Program-made: the position numbers and the translations under genes
Part shown: positions 43,215 through 50,538 of the stretch, piece after piece
Numbering within the stretch: the first letter of the stretch is position 1
Layout of the letters: every line of letters starts with the position of its first letter
IMG/VR virus record: IMGVR_UViG_3300042691_017774
Location: 1-51,638 of that record
Direction: 5' to 3' (one strand)
Source: a virus
DNA: 51,638 nucleotides
The notes under the pieces: model-generated
What the model saw: the letters and a program-made list of their open reading frames with translations, nothing else
Database searches by the model: none
Told to the model about the DNA's origin: nothing

Positions 43215-43794
43215 GTGAAGTTGTATACGATTCTATCTCATAGTGAGTATACGAAAATGTTGCAGTTGCTATTATAGGATCTGTATCTGGTAATGAAGAA
43301 TCAAAATCTATTGAACTTAAAAAAGTTGGATATACATTCTTAAACTTAACTGAAAGTAAAGGTTCATATGAACTGTTCATTACGGTTATGTACGCGCTTG
43401 ATATTTTTTGTTGTTCCTTCAATATTTCAGACACACCTCTGTATGAATATCCAATGTCTGTAATCCAGTTATAGATTTCTAACCAGTTTTTCATATTTTC
43501 ATCAACCGAGAATCCTATTGTTAAATCTTCATATATAAATGAAGTTCCTGGTCTACGAATGCTAATTCCTGTTGGGTTTGATTGTGTTGATGTTCCAAAT
43601 GAATATGATGGAATGTTCGCTCTTTGACAAAAATAAGTCATGGTTGGACATCTATTCAAAAAGAAACGAAACTTATTGTTTGTTAATTGATTATGAGTAG
43701 ATGGTTGAAAATTATTTTGTACGATGAAATCACCAGATATATCTGAAAATCCGGTGACTCCTTTGTACATTATTTGACTATTATTGTTAGGCAT
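43210..43794 (-). CDS. 3: Tail tube-type protein, probably gp3 (tail completion)
   Basis: The start is set at MPNNNSQIMYKG (43794); the longer frame begins inside a terminator hairpin. 194 residues, with FLNRCPTMTYFCQRANIPSYSFG and RRPGTSFIYEDLTIGFSVDENMKNWLEIYNWI, the tail-tube fold pattern also seen in gp19. Between gp23 and UvsY in T4-like marine phages the usual gene is gp3, which caps the tail tube. A tube paralogue of another role is possible. Confidence 0.7.
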   Translation of the reverse strand: MPNNNSQIMYKGVTGFSDISGDFIVQNNFQPSTHNQLTNNKFRFFLNRCPTMTYFCQRANIPSYSFGTSTQSNPTGISIRRPGTSFIYEDLTIGFSVDENMKNWLEIYNWITDIGYSYRGVSEILKEQQKISSAYITVMNSSYEPLLSVKFKNVYPTFLSSIDFDSSLPDTDPIIATATFSYTHYEIESYTTSP

Positions 43795-43799
43795 AAAAA

Positions 43800-43807
43800 T
43801 ATTTATA
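43800..43807 (-). promoter_or_regulatory. T4-type late promoter octamer before the gp3-like gene
   Basis: Exact TATAAATA on the minus strand. With T4 spacing (box ending at -6) transcription would start at 43794, the A of the start codon. No ribosome-binding sequence lies between the box and the ATG. Confidence 0.75.
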
Positions 43808-43841
43808 AAAGAAAAACCGGGAGTTTTCACCCCCGGTCTTT
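43808..43841 (-). terminator. Rho-independent terminator after gp23
   Basis: Minus strand ACCGGGGG-TGAAAA-CTCCCGGT forms an 8-bp stem with one G-T pair, followed by TTTTTCTTTT. It ends the gp23 transcript and separates it from the gp3-like gene, whose own late promoter overlaps its T-rich side. Confidence 0.9.
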
Positions 43842-43862
43842 TGTTGATTTTATCTCAATCTA

Positions 43863-45302
43863 TCAGGCTGTGTTGCCGTGTAGATTTGTTACAGCAAACA
43901 GACGGTAATATGCATTTGTTTGTGATTCTAGACCATCGTCATTGGATGCAAATGTTGAGTTTCTTCCACCAGCGAATGGATTAGCGACTAGACCATAACG
44001 AGTCTTGAAACCAATCTTTGGCTGGAAGGTATCTTGTCCAACTGCTCTGACCATTTGTAGTGGAACATATGGGCAGTAGAAGAATCCTGCGTCATATGGT
44101 GATGTTCCCTTATATCCAACGGTGACAAAGTTGACATTGTTGGCAACGAATGGATCGATGTAAACCTTGAACTTATTGTTAAGGACACCAGCAAAGACAT
44201 TACCAGTGTCATCTACTTGCATATCAACATTGAGTGCTGGTGAGAGATTAAGGAATCCACCCATTGCGAGAGCAGAAGCGACATCTGCGCTGCATACGAT
44301 GAAGTTACCCTTTCCTCTACGAGTATCCTTAGCAATTTGATTTGCTTCGCGTTCAATTTGGAACATAAGTCCACGGAAGCGTTCTGCTGACCAACGACCA
44401 TCTGAGTCGCTGAGAAGATCGTAAGCACCACTTGTTGTCAAATCTGTATTTGCACATCCATTCTTAGCAACATAATACATTGCGCGAAGAATTTCGCGAT
44501 TGATTTCGTTCATGATTTCAACAGAAAGAATATTTGCCAATTCTGCTTCTGCATCTAGACCGTGAACTGCACGAAGATCTTGTGCCAATTCTGTTGTATA
44601 TTCTGCCTTAAGAGCGCGTGATCTTGCTTGTACAGCAACTCTTTCAATGCTGAATGCCATTTCACGGAAGTCTGGTCCGTTAGTTGTACCAAGTTTTTCA
44701 GCGGTATTTGTCAACATTGCGCGGAAAGCAGTAAATTGATCTGCGCGTTGAGGTGCAGCTGTAAGACCAGTTAATGCTCCTAATGTTGATCCAGAAAGCA
44801 AGTTTGCATATGATAATGTACCACCAGGACCACCAAGAGCAAATGCACCTGATGCACCGGAGAACTTAGCCCATGGTTCATCAAAGAGTGCTTCTGTTCC
44901 TTGAGTATATCCAGTATCTGAAGCATAGCGTGCTTTCATTGCAAAGATAAGACCAGTTGGTGCAGTCATTGGTTGAACGCCAGCGATATCGTAGGCGACA
45001 ACATTAGGCATTGCACGACGAACGAGCGAGATAAGAACTGGATCATAACCAGCAAAGTTTCCTGCTGCTCCAACTTGACCAGTGGTAAAATTACCACCCA
45101 TTCCAAATGTACCAACAGTTGATTCAAAGAGGTTTCCTGCTCTTTCTTCTTGCATTGCCTTTACTTGGTTTTCAAGAAGAACTGCGGTGACTCTTGCCTT
45201 GTGAGTATCACCAATTGATGGTAAATCTTGGTGATTTAATACGGGCGACCACTTTTCTACTAGATGGTCATATGGTGTTGTGTTTCCGAAATCTAATGAC
45301 AT
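43863..45302 (-). CDS. 23: Major capsid protein gp23
   Basis: A 479-residue protein, shorter than T4 gp23 (521). YDPVLISLVRRAMPNVVAYDIAGVQPMTAPTG is the conserved core opening, and NLFE-STVG near residue 60 fits the gp21 protease site ([LI]-x-E). AGGAG ribosome site, strong terminator, and higher G+C than neighbouring genes fit a highly expressed gene. It forms the capsid hexamers. Confidence 0.96.
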   Translation of the reverse strand: MSLDFGNTTPYDHLVEKWSPVLNHQDLPSIGDTHKARVTAVLLENQVKAMQEERAGNLFESTVGTFGMGGNFTTGQVGAAGNFAGYDPVLISLVRRAMPNVVAYDIAGVQPMTAPTGLIFAMKARYASDTGYTQGTEALFDEPWAKFSGASGAFALGGPGGTLSYANLLSGSTLGALTGLTAAPQRADQFTAFRAMLTNTAEKLGTTNGPDFREMAFSIERVAVQARSRALKAEYTTELAQDLRAVHGLDAEAELANILSVEIMNEINREILRAMYYVAKNGCANTDLTTSGAYDLLSDSDGRWSAERFRGLMFQIEREANQIAKDTRRGKGNFIVCSADVASALAMGGFLNLSPALNVDMQVDDTGNVFAGVLNNKFKVYIDPFVANNVNFVTVGYKGTSPYDAGFFYCPYVPLQMVRAVGQDTFQPKIGFKTRYGLVANPFAGGRNSTFASNDDGLESQTNAYYRLFAVTNLHGNTA

Positions 45303-45324
45303 TTTTCTCTCCTATGTTCTTTTA

Positions 45325-45332
45325 TATTTATT
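45325..45332 (-). promoter_or_regulatory. Late-promoter-like octamer before gp23
   Basis: Minus strand AATAAATA, seven of eight of the late box, 23 bases before the gp23 ATG with AGGAGAG between them. The best late-type signal upstream of this highly expressed gene. Confidence 0.45.
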
Positions 45333-45344
45333 AATTTTATTAAT

Positions 45345-46409
45345 TTAAATAAAATTGTCCTGACTTACGCCTTTGTTAATTAATGATGCTAAACGAGCAG
45401 ATGATGGTGAATCAAATGCTTTTGATGGTTTTGGTTGGTTTTTGGTCATAAGAGAAAGAGTATTCATTACGCTTTCCATCATTGGACTTGATGCCGCATT
45501 GACAGAACCATTTCCTTCTACTTCTTCCGTCAATGGAACTTGAGTTGTACCAAAGTTTGCTGCAAATTTTGTTGAATTTGATGAACTATTGAAATATGAC
45601 TCACGAAGCAATGCTACCTTTTGTGCATATTGTTCTGGTGATTCAAATTCAATACCTTCGCTTAATTTTGCAAGTTTTTCGACTTGAGTGTCTGTTAAAC
45701 CTGATGCTTGTTGCATGAAAGCTTCTGCACAAAGATGAGCATTGATTTCATTCTTGAGATCAATATTTTCTTTGATTGCGCTGTTTAAACTTTCTTGTAG
45801 TTCTGAATTTGCTTCATAAATGTCGTCTAGAACATTATATTTTTCTTGTGGAACATCAATGAATGAGGACTCAAATAGATCCTTCAATCCATTGATAAAG
45901 TTTTCTGCAATTTCAGTACGAAGACCTCTTTCTACAGCAACCTTATTTTGTTCCATCCATTCAGAAATTACATAGTTTAGATAACCATCAATATGTTCGA
46001 TGAGTCCTTCCTGTGACTGTTGTGTAGCTTCCAATACAACTTCTTTTGCTGCTTGGGATTGCTCTTCTATAATTTCTTTTGCTGCTTGAATAATATGTGC
46101 TTCAAGAATTGAAACTTTTTCATTTATTGCTGCTTCAAAGATGGTTTTTGCCTTAAACTTAAAGTCTTCGCTAAGGTTTTCTCCATCAAAAAGACTAGCA
46201 AGATAATCAACTCCCTCTTCCTGAAGTTGATCATCTTCTTGCTCTGGCTGCATTGCTGTTGGTTGTCCTCCCATTGGTCTTAATGATGCCTGATGTCTCA
46301 TGGCAAATGTTGGATCTGCAATGGGTGGGTTGATAACTGCACCTTTACCAGAAGCGTCTTGGTATAATTGTGGTGACGAATATTCTGCATATGGGTTATT
46401 TGCTTGCAT
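45345..46409 (-). CDS. 22: Prohead scaffold (core) protein gp22
   Basis: A 354-residue acidic, helical protein in the gp22 position between gp21 and gp23; T4 gp22 is about 269 residues, so this is longer, with a Pro/Gln-rich N-terminal part. EEGVDYLASLFDGENLSEDF and long Glu/Gln/Ala-rich helices fit a scaffold core that gp21 digests. GGAG precedes the ATG. Confidence 0.82.
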   Translation of the reverse strand: MQANNPYAEYSSPQLYQDASGKGAVINPPIADPTFAMRHQASLRPMGGQPTAMQPEQEDDQLQEEGVDYLASLFDGENLSEDFKFKAKTIFEAAINEKVSILEAHIIQAAKEIIEEQSQAAKEVVLEATQQSQEGLIEHIDGYLNYVISEWMEQNKVAVERGLRTEIAENFINGLKDLFESSFIDVPQEKYNVLDDIYEANSELQESLNSAIKENIDLKNEINAHLCAEAFMQQASGLTDTQVEKLAKLSEGIEFESPEQYAQKVALLRESYFNSSSNSTKFAANFGTTQVPLTEEVEGNGSVNAASSPMMESVMNTLSLMTKNQPKPSKAFDSPSSARLASLINKGVSQDNFI

Positions 46410-46436
46410 TAAATTTTCTCCATTTTCTCTAAAAAG

Positions 46437-46444
46437 TATTTAGA
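46437..46444 (-). promoter_or_regulatory. Late-promoter-like octamer before gp22
   Basis: Minus strand TCTAAATA, seven of eight of the T4 late consensus, in the 52-base gap before the gp22 gene. The ATG lies 27 bases downstream with a GGAGAA ribosome site. Confidence 0.35.
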
Positions 46445-46461
46445 TTATTTTAAATTTCAAC

Positions 46462-47163
46462 CTATATTATTGTCTCTAATCTTGATAAAAATTTACCAAC
46501 TACAGGACTTAAATTTTTATAATCTTGTGCTGCCTGTGATCTTCTCTGTTGTTTTTTCATTTGTCTGAATCTTGCTAAAACATCAGCAGCGTATGTAGGA
46601 TTAATATTTCTATCTTGTCTTGTGGCCTTCACACGACCCAAAACTTCTTTAGTTCTTGCTCTCTGCATGGTGTCTGTAGTACCTTTGGCAAATTGAGCAA
46701 TATTTGGATTATCTTTAAATAATTGATTTTGTCTTGTCAACAATGCCTGTCTTTCATTCCATTGTTGTCTTTGCTCTATGTATCTTCTAACCAATTGTTG
46801 ATGTGCTTGCAGTTGTGCTTGTGATGGATTTCTTGGTAATGTTGGTGCAGTTGGTTGAACTTTTGGATATAAGTTCATTACTTTTTGATAATATTGTGGA
46901 GAAATGCCAAGATTTGATGTAACATGATGTGTTAACATCATATCACGAATTCTTTGAGCATCTTGGTATGTTCTTTTTTGTGTTGCAGTTTTTATTTGCT
47001 CTATTGCTGCCTTACCTCGTTGAACCATTTCTTGCCCAAGAGCGGATAGTCTTGTTCCAAATCCTTGTCCAAATGCTTCGTGTATATTTTTAGCAAATAT
47101 TGGAATTGCTTCTCTTAAAGCAATTCCAACTTCTTCGTATAAATGTGTATCTTGATTATTCAT
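46462..47163 (-). CDS. Basic Gln/Arg-rich prohead-region protein (233 aa), hypothetical
   Basis: Very rich in Gln, Arg and Ala (TRQNQLFKDNPNIAQFAKG, KKQQRRSQAAQDYKNL) and strongly basic, between gp21 and gp22, where T4 has no gene. It starts with ATGA overlap on gp21. High positive charge suggests binding to DNA or to the acidic scaffold, perhaps an internal head protein, but no family is recognised. Confidence 0.55.
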   Translation of the reverse strand: MNNQDTHLYEEVGIALREAIPIFAKNIHEAFGQGFGTRLSALGQEMVQRGKAAIEQIKTATQKRTYQDAQRIRDMMLTHHVTSNLGISPQYYQKVMNLYPKVQPTAPTLPRNPSQAQLQAHQQLVRRYIEQRQQWNERQALLTRQNQLFKDNPNIAQFAKGTTDTMQRARTKEVLGRVKATRQDRNINPTYAADVLARFRQMKKQQRRSQAAQDYKNLSPVVGKFLSRLETII

Positions 47164-47804
47164 ATTCTTCTCAGGAAATCTGCAAATAATTTAATGGCAT
47201 TTTCTTCAAGTTTTCTTTTTGAAGTTCTTTTTAATTGTTTATGATATTTTGCAATTTCTTTTTCAACTAAAAGTCCATTATCCCAGATCCATTCTTTTCC
47301 TTCTAAAATTCCATCAACAAATGCATTTGGAGCAGATGGATCAGCAACAATATCAATTGCTGCTAATGTGAAATCTTCTTGTACAACATTTACTCCGTTT
47401 TGACTTTTAAGAGAACCCATACCTCTAGAGGAAACACCCAACTGAGCACCTTCATCAATGAGATTTTTTACAATCTTACCCATTGGAGTATCCATTATTT
47501 TGGCTTTACCAATTATTTGTTTTCCATTTTCTTGCAAATTTGTGATCATATGAGACACACGATCCAAATTAACAGTTGGTCCCGATGGGTGGTTTAGTTC
47601 TCCTAGTGCTCTCTTTTTATTCACATATTCTACAACATATCTTCTGGTTTCTTTCATGAGGGTTGATTCGTTGTATAATCTTTTATTTCGATTAACAACT
47701 CCTGCTTCCATCATTATACCTTTAATGAAGTAGTTTTTTCCACCAGCCTCATTTGATTCAACGATGGTTTGTATATTTTCTGTTGTTTCTGTAATAAGTT
47801 TCAT
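47160..47804 (-). CDS. 21: Prohead core protease gp21
   Basis: A 214-residue serine protease like T4 gp21 (212). The catalytic His lies in GELNHPSGPTVNLD and the catalytic Ser in QLGVSSRGMGSLK; IDIVADPSAPNAFVDG follows as the usual end of the fold. It cleaves scaffold and capsid proteins after E in [LI]-x-E. It follows the EF-hand core protein. Confidence 0.93.
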   Translation of the reverse strand: MKLITETTENIQTIVESNEAGGKNYFIKGIMMEAGVVNRNKRLYNESTLMKETRRYVVEYVNKKRALGELNHPSGPTVNLDRVSHMITNLQENGKQIIGKAKIMDTPMGKIVKNLIDEGAQLGVSSRGMGSLKSQNGVNVVQEDFTLAAIDIVADPSAPNAFVDGILEGKEWIWDNGLLVEKEIAKYHKQLKRTSKRKLEENAIKLFADFLRRI

Positions 47805-47823
47805 GGTGGATCCTTCAAGTTAT

Positions 47824-48336
47824 TCAATATTCAACACCGGATTGTCTTATGTTTGGTGCTTGATTTCCTGCATCTAGTTCGTCTTCCTCTTCGTCTTCCT
47901 CAACTTCGCCTTCGGTGTCTTCATATTCTTCAGCATCCATTGTAGCGTTGTCTTCCATCATAGAAAGATATTCGTTAGCAAGTTCAATGATTTCGTTTTC
48001 GGAAAGTTCTTCTCCCAACTCTTCTTGAACTTCTTCGATGAGAGATAATAGTTCAGTTTCAAAGTTTTCTAAAATAGCTTCCATTTCTGGATCTGCTGAT
48101 TCTTTACGAAGAAGTTTAAAATCTTGTGCGTCAATTTTATCATTATTATTTTTATCGATGTGCTTCTTTTGCTTTGGTGTAAGCTTTCCTTCATTAAATA
48201 CAGTTGGAGCAAAATCTGTTAATTTTTCTTCAAGAGCATCACCTAGTTTATAAAGTAAAGACTCGTTGATTAACTTATTTGCTGTGTGATAATCTTCACT
48301 GATAATTGCTTTTAAAAGATCGTTATTTCTTGACAT
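47824..48336 (-). CDS. Acidic prohead core protein (gp67/68-like) with an EF-hand loop
   Basis: A 170-residue very acidic protein in the slot between gp20 and gp21, where T4 has gp67 and gp68. KLTPKQKKHIDKNNNDKIDAQDF contains a 12-residue EF-hand loop with acidic or Asn residues at positions 1, 3, 5 and 12, so Ca2+ binding is possible. The tail is a run of Glu and Asp. It has an exact late promoter octamer and AGGAG ribosome site. Confidence 0.7.
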   Translation of the reverse strand: MSRNNDLLKAIISEDYHTANKLINESLLYKLGDALEEKLTDFAPTVFNEGKLTPKQKKHIDKNNNDKIDAQDFKLLRKESADPEMEAILENFETELLSLIEEVQEELGEELSENEIIELANEYLSMMEDNATMDAEEYEDTEGEVEEDEEEDELDAGNQAPNIRQSGVEY

Positions 48337-48353
48337 TTTTATTCTCCTAAAAA

Positions 48354-48361
48354 TATTTATA
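48354..48361 (-). promoter_or_regulatory. T4-type late promoter octamer before the gp67/68-like gene
   Basis: Exact TATAAATA on the minus strand. Transcription would start at about 48348, leaving a 12-base leader with AGGAG before the ATG. It probably drives the core protein, gp21 and the following genes. Confidence 0.75.
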
Positions 48362-48365
48362 ATAT

Positions 48366-49952
48366 TTATTTTTGCTGTTGTTGGTCGTCTGCCAAACCGA
48401 GTTGCTGCATCTGTAATTGCTGTTGAATTAATTTTTGTCTATCTTGTTCAATTTCTTCATCCATTTTTGCAATTTCAGCATCGGTTTGCTTTAAAATATT
48501 CTTTCTTACATACTTGGTTGAGAAATATAAACCATTGTATTGACCAATAGTATTCAACATGTTTATTCTTTCTGCCAATATTTCATTTTCCTTAAGATCA
48601 TTAAAATATGCATCTTTTGAAAAGTTTATTACAATATCTTGATGAATATTAGACCAATCCTCTTGAGTCATAATACCCTTCAACAAGCATTGTTTCTTTA
48701 AAATATCAAGGAATAAAAATGCAAATTTTCTTTGTTGTCTTTCTATGAACTTATAGAATTTCACTTCATCTCTAGTAATTTCGCTGCTTCTTCCAAGATT
48801 AAACCCTGTCTGAACTTCCATTCGAGTAAGAGGAACATTCAGTGCTCGGTATAATTTCTTAAGAAGATATTCGATATCTTCCAGTTGACCAAGATTTTGA
48901 CCACCTGGAAGTGTAGTGATTTCTGTTCCTTTTCCACCTTCTCTTCGTGGTAACCAATAATCTTCTAGAACAGACATGAAGTTTCTTTGGTCTTGAATTT
49001 GTCCAGAGGCAGAATCATAAGTTAATTTATTACGATATCGATTCATCAAATCTTTTATATATTGCTCTGCCTTTTGCTTTGGAAGATTTCCAACATCAAC
49101 ATAAAATACTCGTCTCTCTGGTGCTCTTGCAAGACGATAAACCACCAACGCATCCTCGCTCTGTCTGAGCATGTTTAGTGGTCTGATTGCCTTGTATAAA
49201 TTACCAACAACCTTTCTGGTTGTCTGATCAATAAGACCAGAGTGACAATATGTAATCGAATCAACAGATATTTTTACACCCGGAGTATTTACTGATGGTG
49301 TAATTGCACTTGCATTGTTAATTTCATAATCTGAATATATGTAAAATTCTTCAACAGATTTAACCAATGGAACTGTAGTGTTGTTGACTTTTTTGATTTG
49401 TTTCTGAACTCTTCTTACTTTTCTAATTTTAATTGGATCAATTGCTCTGAGTTCAAGAATTCCTTTTTCTGGATGTTCAGTATCAATTATATTTTGAAAA
49501 TATAGTCTTCCATCAACATACCATCTTCTGAATATATCATAACCTTTATTGTTATAATCTAATAATTTTACAACTTTATCAAATTCTTGTTGAACTTTAG
49601 ATTTAATATTATCAGATAAATCTGTATTATCTAAGGATATTTTTACAGATGTTCCACTTGTGTCAAATGTTATCGCCTGTGTGACAATATCATCAATTGC
49701 CATATCTACTTCTGGATAAAGTGCCATCGATCTATATTGTTTGATCAAAGCATTTTCATCTACGAAGTAACCATTAAAGTCATAAACAGAAGACATGAAG
49801 CCTCCTGTTTCGACAATTTGAGTTCCATCAAATGTATCTGGTGCAATAAATGAAGCGTTAGATGGACTGTCTCCACTCAAACCTCCGAGCGAAACATCTA
49901 GCGTTTCATTATTTTTATTAAAAGAAAAACCAAAAAGATCAAATAACTTCAT
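48366..49952 (-). CDS. 20: Portal vertex protein gp20
   Basis: A 528-residue protein (T4 gp20 is 524), the DNA portal and tail connector of the head. DIVTQAITFD and the NKGYDIFRRWYVDGRLYFQNIID segment, plus ERRVFYVDVGNLPKQKAEQY and TLPGGQNLGQLEDIEYL, are typical of this portal family. The C-terminal end is a Gln-rich tail. AAGGA precedes the ATG. Confidence 0.95.
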   Translation of the reverse strand: MKLFDLFGFSFNKNNETLDVSLGGLSGDSPSNASFIAPDTFDGTQIVETGGFMSSVYDFNGYFVDENALIKQYRSMALYPEVDMAIDDIVTQAITFDTSGTSVKISLDNTDLSDNIKSKVQQEFDKVVKLLDYNNKGYDIFRRWYVDGRLYFQNIIDTEHPEKGILELRAIDPIKIRKVRRVQKQIKKVNNTTVPLVKSVEEFYIYSDYEINNASAITPSVNTPGVKISVDSITYCHSGLIDQTTRKVVGNLYKAIRPLNMLRQSEDALVVYRLARAPERRVFYVDVGNLPKQKAEQYIKDLMNRYRNKLTYDSASGQIQDQRNFMSVLEDYWLPRREGGKGTEITTLPGGQNLGQLEDIEYLLKKLYRALNVPLTRMEVQTGFNLGRSSEITRDEVKFYKFIERQQRKFAFLFLDILKKQCLLKGIMTQEDWSNIHQDIVINFSKDAYFNDLKENEILAERINMLNTIGQYNGLYFSTKYVRKNILKQTDAEIAKMDEEIEQDRQKLIQQQLQMQQLGLADDQQQQK

Positions 49953-49963
49953 TCATTTATTCC

Positions 49964-50515
49964 TTATCCATCATATGGTTCCCAATAATCATAAGCAATC
50001 TGAACAGTAAATTCAGAGAATGAATCCTGAAGGTCATAGTTCAGTGTTATTGCGCCGATATCTACTGGAAAACAATTCTTTAATTTAATTGCCTTTGTAA
50101 AGTTTTCTGGTTGTTGTGTTTCTGTTGGTGTTGAAGATGTACCTGGAATTAAATCACTATATCTGATAACCCAGTCTGTGACTAGATTATAATTAATTTG
50201 ATTAGTATTTCTACCACCCATTGCTTCAATCCAACGCTCAAATCCAGATCTCAAATCCTTTGATGGAGTATTTGAATCATAAACGCTGATAGCCCAATCA
50301 CCATATTGGCGTTCTCCAGCAAATTTCACTATTCTTCCTTGCCATGCAATTGGAATTGCTCCAATAGAAGAACCTGGTAAGTCCGCTGCCTTTACATAGA
50401 TATAAATGTCACTTAAATTTGGAGATTCAACGCCATCAGGCCATTGACCTTCGACCAAAAATCTATTAGGTCTTACTCCAAAGAAATTATTTCTAAATTC
50501 GTTTAATGTTGCCAT
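49964..50515 (-). CDS. 19: Tail tube protein gp19
   Basis: A 183-residue tube subunit (T4 gp19 is 163): MATLNEFRNNFFGVRPNRFLV, KAADLPGSSIGAIPIAWQGRIVKFAG, WAISVYDS, and LKNCFPVDIGAITLNYD close to the C terminus. It lies between sheath and portal in the normal T4 order. A GAGG ribosome site lies before the ATG. Confidence 0.93.
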   Translation of the reverse strand: MATLNEFRNNFFGVRPNRFLVEGQWPDGVESPNLSDIYIYVKAADLPGSSIGAIPIAWQGRIVKFAGERQYGDWAISVYDSNTPSKDLRSGFERWIEAMGGRNTNQINYNLVTDWVIRYSDLIPGTSSTPTETQQPENFTKAIKLKNCFPVDIGAITLNYDLQDSFSEFTVQIAYDYWEPYDG

Positions 50516-50538
50516 TTATAACCTCTTTTCTTTATGTA

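Noticed and set aside
43795-43830. Longer start for the gp3-like gene at 43830
   Set aside because: The extra codons are read through the terminator hairpin after gp23 and through the late promoter box.
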